From contig CAIIXF020000005.1 in the NCBI GenBank assembly GCA_903813345.2, positions 31,375,375 to 31,439,374 on the forward strand: a stretch of DNA of 64,000 nucleotides, written 5' to 3'. Shown here piece by piece: positions 34,101 through 42,900 of the stretch. Below the pieces are notes generated by a model. The model was not told the DNA's origin, searched no databases, and saw nothing but the letters and a program-made list of their open reading frames with translations. A program made the translations under genes and the position numbers. The DNA is from Owenia fusiformis. Lineage: Eukaryota > Annelida > Polychaeta > Sabellida > Oweniidae. How positions within the stretch are numbered: the first letter of the stretch is position 1; each line of letters starts with the position of its first letter.

Positions 34101-37100
34101 CTTTCCAGCTGTACTTTGCCTTTGCACATGTTATTTTCTGGTACAAAATTAATTCTGATATTTCACGCTTTCTATCTTTCCAAATTATTCTTAACATGTG
34201 TTAATATCCTTGCTTTTTTCAGGAAAGTATCATTACATTGTCTGTATAGTAAATCTAGTAAGAGTTCAATGGGAACTTCAGGAAAATCTGATATTTCACG
34301 CTTTCTATTTTTCCAAATTTTCTTTCAAAGTTTCCAGACAACACAGGAGCTACCATTGACCTGTTTCCAGGTTTACTAAAAGTAGACGGTGTAATGATAC
34401 CTTCCTGGAAAAAGCAAGGAAATACACACATACCTTCATACTTAATTTTGTACCAGAAAATAACATGTGCAGGTATAGCAATTTTTTACCAAAATGTTAC
34501 TTTCCAGCTGAACTTTAAGGTACTATTTGTTCTTTTTCCCAAAAGGAAAAGTAGATTCCTTGAACGATATCAAAAACTGATTTTGAACGGCGGGAAACGG
34601 GTGTTTCGGACGGCGTCAAAAACAAATTATATTGAACGGCGTCAAAAACGATTTTTGAACGGCGTCAAAAGATTTGGAACGGGTTCATGAATTGCATGTG
34701 AAACGTAAATGATTTTTAACGGCGTACAAATCATTTTTGACGACGTCAAAATGTTTTTAACGGCGTACAAAATGATTTTTTGACGCCATTAAAAAGGGTT
34801 TTATCATTATCGTATATTCTTATCACTTGCATATGACATCTCTTGAGTTTCAATATCACATGGTGGATTTAATAAAAAATAACAAAAAACCATGACCATG
34901 TGAAAGAGTTTCACAACACCTAAAAATTTATTAAAAAATTTTGTTTACTTTATAGACTGAAGACGATTTGGAGCAAACGATTAGAACGTCCATTGTAGAT
35001 TACATTAACTCTAAAACAGATAGATTTGGGAACCATTTCCTCATAGCAGGATTTGTTTCACTGGTCTTCCATGACTGTGTAGGAGGCTGCGATGGGTATG
35101 TAGTTTTTATATACATAATCTAGATTATATTCCTGCACGTATTTATATTTAAATCGATGACATCATATGACGTCTGTGTTGCGTATGATAATTTGGGAAT
35201 ATGACTAAGCAATTATATATTATAGTTTATCATGTATCTCAAACCCGATTCAATATGTATAATATATCTACAGCCCAGTTCATTGTTTTATTTCGTCAGT
35301 AAAACCGAAAAAATAAGAAATCAAAAGATCATTGTGCAATGATATATGGAAAAATATATTAATATTGTACAAAGATGGCATTTGTATATCTTGGACAGCT
35401 TCAAGTTTACCAAAGTATGTGGCCTCTTATATTATGATTATTCTCTGCCATAGTATTTTCAAAAAGATTAATATGGCTGAAATTCTTTAAATTACAAGAG
35501 GGCATAGGCTTATTGTACAAAAAAACTAAATAATCTGAAATATACAAATGTCATTCATGCACAATATGAATATACTTTTCCATATATAATTACACAATGG
35601 TCTCCCGATTTCTTATTTTTGGGGTTCTACTGACGAAATAAAACAGTGAAATGGGCTGTAGATCGCATAAGATGTTGAGTTTCTTGTATGAGTACCTGTG
35701 TAAGATCGTCCTTTCTTGATGAGCTTTGATACTTTTTCTTTATAGAGTCGAATTTTCTCATATGACTCTGTACTATGCCATATTTTCACCTTTTTATGAT
35801 AAATTTGAGTTATATAATTGCATTCGAGTTTAAAACAAAGTCTGATGAATCATAAAATTATTGACTGTTGTAAGCTTTTAACATTTAAACGTATGGCAGT
35901 CTGTCCCAACCAAAACAATTAAAAACAAGTAGTGACATCTATTTATTCAGCTTTAATCAGCAGTTCCTTATTAGACTGCGGTATTCAAATGAAATAAATT
36001 AGCAAATCTGAACCAAATATAAAACATATTTATAAAATAGATGGAACTACTGAGTTTACTGTCTGATAGTACTAGAATACACTGAATATAGTTCTATTCT
36101 ATTTAGTTTATTTTGTATTTCAAAAAAAGATTTTCTTATAAAAACTCCATGGGTCTTTAAGTTATGTCTGTCTTGTTTTGGTAAATGTTGCCATTTGTGT
36201 TTTTACATGATAACGACTATTTTTTGTTAAACAGGCAATGCGCCTATTTTTGAAGGAAAAAGGACAAAATATTATTTGAGACATGTCACTCACACAGTCA
36301 ATCAAATATGATGAAAACTTTAATTTGGGATAATACTGAAGTGAAAAAAAAATTATTCGCATAGAAAACTGCATTTGAAGTTCAGAGATTGAAAAAAGTG
36401 AATTACCACTTTTCACAAAATGTATGTTTTAAATAACTCTTGGATTAAAAGATGGCGTATGCTTGAAAATCCTATCAAAAATGAATGGATAATCAATGCA
36501 AACAACAATGCCATCTTTCTATGGCATTGCTAAAAACTTGACACATATAAATTGATAGATCAAAAATATTTTTTCATGATCTAGTGTCAAGTCTGATGTG
36601 GTCTGTTTGAGCTATTTTTGGTGTCAAATGAAAGATCAGGTACTTATTTATACATTGGAAATACTATGAAGATCAAAAGTGAGACTTCATTTCAGCACTT
36701 TGTCCCTTTAAGATACTTATTTTGACTCTCAGCAATAATAATTAGCGAGGGACGAACAGGCCATATTCCCGACTCATCCTTTTGATTTTTCTTATTAAAA
36801 TGTCATGCGTTCGTGAATATAATTCAATAATACGTATATGTTTGTTTGCAATAATGATATTTCAAATTTAACCCACCCATGAATGTTTTATTTTAGCTGT
36901 ATAAACGATATACACCCGCAAAATGCACCGGTATTACGTTACATTAATGAAGCAGAGGCCGTATACATTAACTATTCCCCATCCCTATCCAGGGCTGATT
37001 TTTGGGCGCTGGCTGGCATCGTGGCTACGGATATGGCTCTTGGCTACAACAACGGCAGCAATGTGACTCAACTTGTGTACAGACCAGGCAGAGTCGACTG

Positions 37101-37716
37101 TCCAACTTCCCCATATACAAAGAAATTCAACAAATTTCCGACTAATGGGGGCCATGGTGACTTTAATGATATGTTGGATTTCTTACAGCGGCAATTCAAT
37201 TACAGCGACAGACAAGTCGTCGCAATCATGGGTGCGCACAACCTGGGACGTATGAGCCGTGAACACTCAGGGTTTATTGGTCCATGGACGCCTTGTCCTG
37301 ATGTTCTGGACAATGAATATTATATCTATTTGGTGCAAAACGATTGGGTGCAGGTAAACACAGTTGTTAAAACAACCGGGCACAGAGATATTCATGACAG
37401 GTTCCAGTGGAGTGACCGTTCACATGTTCCCGATGCGTTCGACCACAATGTAGAAAAATACCTCAACGTTGATATAGCAATATATCGTAATATATCCACG
37501 ACAAGCAATGGAAAGGTAGAGGTTCCACTTAACCAGACATCATTTTCTCGTACAAAAGCTATCGTAGAGGAATTTGCGGGTAACAACGACATTTGGTTGA
37601 AGGAGTTTATATCTGCGTTTCAAGCAATGATTCAATCAGGATGTGAACAAAAAGGTCTTAAGCTTTCGCCAATAGAGAAACAGTATCCTCTTGAGCTACC
37701 ATGGTCAGATCTCTAA
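19082..37716 (+). CDS. Secreted ascorbate-peroxidase-like haem peroxidase (three exons)
   Basis: Exons 19082-19162, 34956-35095 and 36897-37716 join in frame to 346 aa. Exon 1 encodes a signal peptide: basic 'KSTTRY' then hydrophobic 'VVAIIIVLISTLGNA'. Exon 2 carries the distal haem pocket 'LVFHDCVGGCDGC' (distal His66). Exon 3 has 'RPGRVDCPTSP', the proximal-haem block 'VVAIMGAHNLGRMS' (His188) and 'HSGFIGPWTPCPDVLDNEYY'. The order matches the plant/fungal/bacterial peroxidase superfamily as found in invertebrate ascorbate-peroxidase-like proteins; the role would be H2O2 reduction outside the cell or in the secretory pathway. Odd: the residue four before the distal His, Arg in active class I-III enzymes, is Ser62. 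The intron 2 junction splits a Gly codon. Intron 1 (15.8 kb) is full of transposons. An ATTAAA signal lies at 37810-37815. The exon 1 link is inferred from phase and signal peptide. Confidence 0.8.
23606..23804. mobile_element. ~199-bp MITE with AGTGATTTAGCTGGGTTGCC terminal inverted repeats
   Basis: The left end AGTGATTTAGCTGGGTTGCC pairs with the right end GGCAACCCAGTTAAATCACT (one mismatch), with AAAAAA/CCCCAAA stretches inside. It lies in the interior of E1. The exact outer boundary and target duplication are uncertain because the inverted match may include a palindromic target. Confidence 0.6.
24029..24740. repeat. Cluster of related palindromic repeats ('CGAATGCA..ACGCCTNTCGGCTNCCGGATTAA')
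   Basis: The unit CGCCTGTCGGCTGCCGGATT occurs at about 24053, again at about 24230 ('CGCCTTTCGGCTACCGGATT') and about 24713. An inverted arm at 24345-24389 ('GATGCGTTAGTTGCATTCGC') closes a ~180-bp hairpin with the second copy. A separate hairpin with TCCATTTCACTGTTTTATT ends (about 24393-24687) sits between this arm and the third unit. That second hairpin is related to the TA-flanked element at 35271-35658. A fragment of the first family recurs near 32500-32610. Confidence 0.65.
27067..28073. mobile_element. 1,007-bp TTAA-flanked foldback MITE inserted in the right arm of E1
   Basis: TTAA at 27063-27066 and 28074-28077 frames the element exactly. The ends GGCGACGCTATATTAA and, inverted, GGTGACATTTAAGTTAA lead into ~420-bp imperfect arms (for example 'AACCATTGTAAATTCTAAAT' near 27432 pairs near 27700). 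Removing it with one TTAA restores the E1 right terminus to match the E1 left terminus, so its insertion into E1 is directly visible. The end GGTGACATTTAAGTTAA resembles the E1 end GGTGCTATGGAAGTTAA, hinting at the same transposase. Confidence 0.82.
28095..28904. mobile_element. TTAA-flanked element with CAGGGTGCATG termini and an internal hairpin
   Basis: TTAA at 28091-28094 and 28905-28908 bracket 810 bp. Just inside, CAGGGTGCATG (28099) pairs with CATGCACCCTG ending at 28901. A second hairpin, 28100-28509, pairs 'GGGAAATTTTCTGCATTCCT' with its complement. The right part (28510-28890) has no long pairing. Two readings fit: one element with a duplicated left terminus, or a 410-bp hairpin next to a solo end. 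Confidence 0.5.
29223..29290. repeat. Shared subterminal module 'GATTCTCGGTTTGGAGAACG' (E4 left copy)
   Basis: GGACGATTCTCGGTTTGGAG, followed by a 'GAGC..TATCCCTGCTTC(G/A)GAC' block, occurs at 19745-19805 (E1 left), inverted at 26590-26650 (E1 right), here, and split with internal duplication at 33775-34100 (E4 right). It links E1 and E4, although their extreme ends differ. Confidence 0.7.
32660..33121. mobile_element. 462-bp TA-flanked MITE (Tc1/mariner-like) inside E4
   Basis: The left end CCGAGTGAGCCAAAAATGT and inverted right end CAGGGTGAGGCAAAAATGT are imperfect inverted repeats. TA occurs on both sides (32658-32659 and 33122-33123). The termini resemble those of 9178-9381 (CAGGGTGGCCCAAA). 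No open frame. Confidence 0.6.
34580..34795. repeat. Array of ACGGCGTCAAAA-like motifs
   Basis: About seven copies of (G/T)AACGGCGT(C/A)(C/A)AAAA lie 20-60 bp apart: near 34607, 34634, 34657, 34717, 34738 (GACGTC variant), 34757, and one inverted (TTGACGCCATT) near 34780. The core GACGTC/GGCGTC is close to a CRE/bZIP half-site. The array begins 65 bp after the TTAA closing E4 and ends 160 bp before peroxidase exon 2. Confidence 0.6.
34956..35095 (+). CDS. Peroxidase exon 2: distal haem pocket
   Basis: Acceptor TTTACTTTATAG and donor GATGG|GTATGT. It encodes 46 codons plus two bases, including 'FHDCVGGCDG' with distal His66. The residue at the distal-Arg position is Ser62 (codon TCA). The split Gly codon is completed by exon 3. 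Confidence 0.85.
35271..35658. mobile_element. 388-bp palindromic MITE, TA-flanked, in peroxidase intron 2
   Basis: It begins CAGCCCAGTTCATTGTTTTA and ends with an imperfect complement (AAACAGTGAAATGGGCTG). TA flanks both sides (35269-35270 and 35659-35660). The arms pair almost to the centre ('ATTGTGCAATGATATATGGA' with its near complement). Related to the hairpin at about 24393-24687 in intron 1. Confidence 0.75.
35660..36896. other. Remainder of peroxidase intron 2
   Basis: AT-rich intron sequence with no exon-like frame and no repeat that I could match elsewhere in the window. The acceptor at its end is GTTTTATTTTAG|C. Confidence 0.5.
36897..37716 (+). CDS. Peroxidase exon 3: catalytic core, proximal haem site and C-terminus
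   Basis: 273 codons including the TAA. Contains 'RPGRVDCPTSPYTKKFNKFP', the proximal His188 in 'VVAIMGAHNLGR', the conserved 'HSGFIGPW' and 'DNEYYIYL' blocks, and N-glycosylation sequons (NGS, NVT, NYS), consistent with secretion. No transmembrane tail follows. This exon alone carries most of the family signature, so the family call does not depend on the distant exon 1. Confidence 0.88.
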
Positions 37717-39036
37717 TAGTACCTGATCACATTGATCAGGTCTACCAAGGAAAATTGTATTATTTTCCTTCAAGATTATGTACCAAAGCGGGAGAAAATA
37801 CATTTAAAAATTAAAAGATGATGGCATCATTTAAAAAATTGAACTCAATTGTTAAGTCAGTCTTTCCAAAAAGCACATGTTCTGTTTGATCCGGATGTTC
37901 AATTTGCATCACACTGCCTTCTTAGCGTTTTTCTGGAACATCTAATTCATTTTTGATAAGAGCATTAGTGGGACGGCACATTCAAATACCATTTCAATGT
38001 ATGTAACTGTAAACAAAACACATTTTGAATAAGTATGCTATTTTATTGTCACTTGGCATCAATACTGGTTAGAGACCAGTTTTCACTATATACAAAATGA
38101 GTTTTCAGGAGACAATAAGTGTGTGCTACAGTTCGACAGTTTAATTAATTTTCTCACCAAATTATGCGAGATCAATTAATTGATGGCAGCTCGTATGTCA
38201 TTGAAATAACTAATCAAAACAAAAGGCTTAACAGTACACATCTTTCTTCATAGAACCAATCTGAATATATGCCTTGTAAGGAACGCTTATTTATCACCTA
38301 ATTGAATGAAGTCTGTTCTCGCTAATTTTCTTTTCATCCGATCACACTTTGTCAATGTTGCTCATTAAGTCTCAAACAGATCAAGAGCTTAAAAAGCTTA
38401 GCCTTGTGTTCCTTTAGATGTTTTTCTTAAAGTTGAAACATCGTTACCTGTACTAATATGGAGTAGTGCACTACATACATAGTTGCATTACACGTGGGTC
38501 GTGTTGATGCTATCGGATAATATCATTTTTATTATATCACTGTCATATTCCTCACTCACCGATTGGTCCATGTCCTACACGTGACTAAAAATAGATAGCG
38601 ATATTCAATGGAAGTCACTGGAGTTCATTCGGGCTTCGTGGAATATCACTTGTGAAAGATGCACAAGTATTCACCTCAAATATTAGATATTTGTATAATA
38701 TTTTTAATTCTTATATTTTCATATATATATTATTATTGTGTCGCCTTTATTCCCATAATAAAATGGATTTCATATTTAACACATGCCTTTTAAATAGACA
38801 TATGTTCCATTAGCTGTCACCCACCGGGTCAATACTGTATCAGTGTCTATGTTGGTACATGGTATTAGCTCATATATAGTCGCAGACATTTCACCATTAT
38901 GCAAATTCACCGTGATCAAGCCAAAATTACGAACGCCAAATCTTTGTCGGCGTCCCCATAACTACTCGTTCGGATTTCGACAGAACATGTACATGTACTA
39001 CCTGTAGCTATTTCCCTCATACATCATAGAGACGTT
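37717..39036. other. Converging 3' regions of the peroxidase (+) and GPCR (-) genes
   Basis: The two genes face each other tail to tail. The peroxidase has a variant ATTAAA signal at 37810-37815. The GPCR has a minus-strand AATAAA at about 38746-38751, 286 nt past its stop. No other feature could be supported. Confidence 0.45.
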
Positions 39037-39995
39037 TTATACTTTATAACCATTCTCTTTGTAAGATACCAGGGGTTCCAGAGTTGATCTTGTATTGTCA
39101 AATTTCATTTTTGACTTGTATCCAAGTTTGAATTGCACTGATGAACCATTATTCAAGTGGTCTAATGAAGTTTGGGAGGGTCTAGAGTTCTTAACAGATG
39201 ACCCCGGGTAATAGCCCGTCTGGCTACTCGAAACGCTGTCTCTGTGAGACGTTACCGTCATACCAGTGTTACTTAGCGTCGTGACAATCGTACCTCTTCG
39301 ATAGAATCCCCTTTTACGAAATCCCAGTGCAACCATAAAGGCCTCCCGAAATTTGGTTGACATGATATTGTAAAGTACCGGATTGATTGAACTGTTCAAA
39401 TAAAACATTCCCCGACACGAGTAAATGAGATTAGTATACCTTTCAAGACCAAGGATTCTTAACTGTTCATTCGTACGCGTTGCAATCCACAAGCGGATGA
39501 CAGTCTGTGGCAACATACAGATGAAGTACATAATCACCACCATAAACAACATCAAGACTACCTGTTTGCGCGCCCTACAACTTGTATGTGACGTGTCAGC
39601 CTTTAATTCCGAAAGGTTCGAGTCGGTCATAAGCTGGCGACTGATTACACTGTACAAAACGAGAAGAATAACGAAGGGTAACGCAAATAGAACGCATGTT
39701 GAAAATACAATATACACCATCATCCACGTTTCTTTGATCTGAAAACGGCATGCTTTTATGGGAGTGCCATCCAGCCATTTTGTGTCCTTTTCCTCGGGGA
39801 TGATCGCAAACGGACTGGACACTATCAACGCAGTTAGCCATATGAATATCACTGTCTTGATCATACGGGCAAAAGTGCAAGTATACTGTGCCTTGAGGGG
39901 TTTACAAATGGCGTAGTAACGCTCGAAGCTGATCGCTAGTATCGTTAACACCGATGCATTTGTCACTGCCCATTCCAAAAAGGGTATAGCTTTAC
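39037..39995 (-). CDS. GPCR exon 2 (TM3 to C-terminus)
   Basis: Acceptor TTCTTTCCAG|GTAAAGC. Encodes TM3 through TM7 and the cytosolic tail, with stop at 39037-39039. The tail has several Ser/Thr clusters ('TSHRDSVSSSQTGYYP') suited to receptor-kinase phosphorylation and arrestin binding, and ends 'SYKENGYKV'. Confidence 0.85.
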
Positions 39996-42900
39996 CTGGA
40001 AAGAATAAAGGCAATTTTGTTAAAATGTGCTGTTCAGTAAATAATTGAATCCAATGAAATTTTGAAAACAATACTACATATCTAGTAGGCCTATTAAGCA
40101 AGTGATCTGTCTGTATGTCTGTCTGTTCGGCTGTCCTCAAGGACGTTCAATCTTCGATCACTATTCTTAATACAATTACCCTTGGGAAGACATGCTTTGT
40201 CCTAAGTGAGTCGAGCTGTGGAATACAAAAAGGTTGTCTGAGGTTGGGGGCTAGTTTCGAACTTCCAATTGGTGTTGAAGGTCAAGGATCATTCGAATCA
40301 ACACAATTTTGTGTTGATACACATGATCCTTGACCTTCAACACAGAAAGCCTAGGTCACATTAATGGGTCAAGGTCAGTCAAAGGTAAAATAAATATGAA
40401 CATTCATTATATGCATGAACTACTGAATGGACCAGATACTAACAACCATCTCCTAATTTTTGACAAACTGAACCAGTTTTTTTCATTGAGCGCTGGCGCA
40501 TGACGCTGACGTATTATAGCAGTCGTACTATAAGTTCATATAGACAGTAATCTACATGAAATGGCCACTAATTCTCGTCAAAGGAGCATTTTATTGTCAT
40601 GAAATGTTTTTCACTCTGTGTAATTTGTAGTTTGTGCATTAAAAATACGAGATTACTGCCATTTGCATTTCCTTTTAACTTAAAAGGTCGGATGTTTTAG
40701 CTGCTAGTGTAATAAAAATTACCGTTTTCGACCGTGGTATCAACTAATCAACACAATTAAGGCATCAATATACCTATTTTTGGCTTAAAATGTAGGATTG
40801 AGTATTATCCTCACAATTGGAAATATTGATTAAATATAGTGTTTCCTTCATAACACTTTTCCCCCTATTGCTCTTTTGTACCCCAAAGTATCGCCCATAG
40901 CCTGGAACCAGAAGCGCATTGACTAAAGATGAAAGTTGGATGCCTGTACACACAGAGTACACTGTAAACGAGTGTCGAAAATATCTAAATGAGTTAGAGC
41001 TTTCTAGTACTACCCATACGAACATTTATTAATACCACTCGAAAAGTGTATCAATACTTCACCGAATACATAGGAGTATAAGTACCACAGAAAAGGTATC
41101 AGTACCACTGTCATTGTATACGACAGTCATCATTGTATACAAGTGAGTATTACTAGTACCATCGAAATTAGTATTAGTACCATATTCTATATAAACTTTT
41201 ATATAAACTAGTATCAACCGGAAAAAGCTTAGTACCGCAGTGTATGTAAACTAAATACAAACTAGTATAAGTACCAACCAACAAGAGCATATTGCTTTAT
41301 AATAGATCACCAAAACCAAGTAAGTGATTGCTAGATGAGTTTATATTCAAGTAGCGAATTAACCCTAGTTATCAACATGTTTGTTTACTGTGTTTTTTCA
41401 TCGTTATAAAAGAATTATCGATACTTAGTGCAAATAATAGGCATATATCACTGATTACCCATCCGCTAAACCCTAAGGGAGAATCCAGCAATGGAAATGA
41501 AAGAAACTGATAGTTTCGCGTGCGTCACCACAAAAGGTTGATGAAAGGTGAAGGCACACCCTCCTTAATAAATCTGGAAATTCGAAACTCACCATTGTTA
41601 ACATATATGTATATACATTGTTAACATATATGTATATAATATACATAATTATCATTTGCCTTGACTTCCAATGCATCTAATTTTTCCAAAATGATTATCT
41701 TTTAAAGATTGGAAATTGTATATATATTTTTTAAAAAACTCGCCATTTCAATCCACGCAAAGGGAAATAGGTTGTCCACTGCTAGTGAGTTAAAAAATCA
41801 CCAACTATAATTATCTAGGAAATTGAAGATAATTTGATAAGTAGAATATGAGCCAAGCCACAGGAAAATGGGTCTTATCACAGATTTTTTCAATATTCTG
41901 ATTTTTTTGCTTATCTTAAAAAGCTCAACGAGACCTTTCAAATGAGCCATGCACTGGCGGATTAGGGGGGGGGGGGGGGGGGGGGGCCTGGGGGCCCGGG
42001 CCCCCCCCCTTGGGTGGGCCCAGAAAAAAAAATTGGGCCCAAAAAAAATTTTGGGCCAAAAAAGGCCTTAAGGCCCCAAAAAAGTCGGCCTTTTTGGTCA
42101 TTACTGGGCCTTTTAAGGCCTTATTTTTTAAATTCAGGCCAAATTTTGAAGAAAATGGGCCTCAAAATTTCAAAATTTGGGCCCACTTTGGCGTTTTAGG
42201 GGCCCAAAATTTTTTTCCACGCAAGCGCGGACGTTATTTTCTCTGACAGGAAATTTGGGCCCCCCCCCCTTGTTGGTTCCCAGATCCGCCCCTGCCATGG
42301 CTTGTGTCTTAACATTTTTTCCTTGCGTATGTAGACCAAAAAGTCGGATTTGAATTTAGCACATTTTCCTCTTAATCTTGGGCACACTTATGGCTCTGTA
42401 GCACAATTTTAATTTTTGCGATAAGGCCGGTTTTCCTATGGCCAGGCTCATATATCGAATCTCTTTTTGTCACCCATACTATATATTAACATGTTTTGCA
42501 GACAAAAATTCAAAAACAGAACATAGAACGACTTTGATAGTCCAGCGATGGATCGTGCGTGGTTTTCAACGCTTATGGAGTGAAAGTAAATCAGTAAATT
42601 GGTGTTCAAGACACTCGGAATTTAAAATAAACGGCGAGCGTATATTTTACAAATCACTATGATTATGACATCCTGTCTACAATTTCTCATTCTAAGAAAT
42701 GCACGTTTTCCTCCTGTATCAGATTATAAAGTCACGGCGACATAACAGACCACAAATTCAAAACCGCGAAAGAACATGAAAATAAGAAATGATTTTACTG
42801 CATTAGTTACATAATAGGAAGACACAGAGTTTATTTATGATGTACTATCCTATAGTAAGACGTGGTAATTACGGTTGAAATAACGTGAGAATCGTCCTCT

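Larger units (their letters stand above)
28909..34514. mobile_element. 5.6-kb TTAA-flanked inverted-repeat element (element E4), without recognisable coding content
   Basis: TTAA flanks it (28905-28908 and 34515-34518). The left end GGCTCAGCTGGAAAGTAACA matches the inverted right end (AGTTCAGCTGGAAAGTAACA). The arms run ~28909-29515 and ~33549-34514. Each outer arm is itself a hairpin around 'CAGAAAATAACATGTGCAGG'. The inner arm blocks 'GGCAAGCCATTTTCAAAGGG' (29310) and 'CCCTTTGAAAATGGCTTGCC' (33739) pair exactly. The right arm is longer because it holds two copies of an 'ATTTAATTTGGGTAATATTT' module. The 4-kb interior (29515-33549) shows no recognisable coding sequence, some local duplications (31270-31500, 31660-31800) and one nested TA-flanked MITE. 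Confidence 0.7.

Noticed and set aside
34394-34690. 98-aa plus-strand frame with repeated 'ERYQK/RRQKRFLNGVKR' phrases
   Set aside because: It runs from the E4 arm into the ACGGCGTC motif array; the peptide repeat is a by-product of the DNA motif.
42010-42246. 78-aa frame in the first GGCC/AATT MITE
   Set aside because: It encodes only Gly/Pro/Lys/Phe strings dictated by GGGCCC and AAATTT blocks, with no sign of selection as protein.
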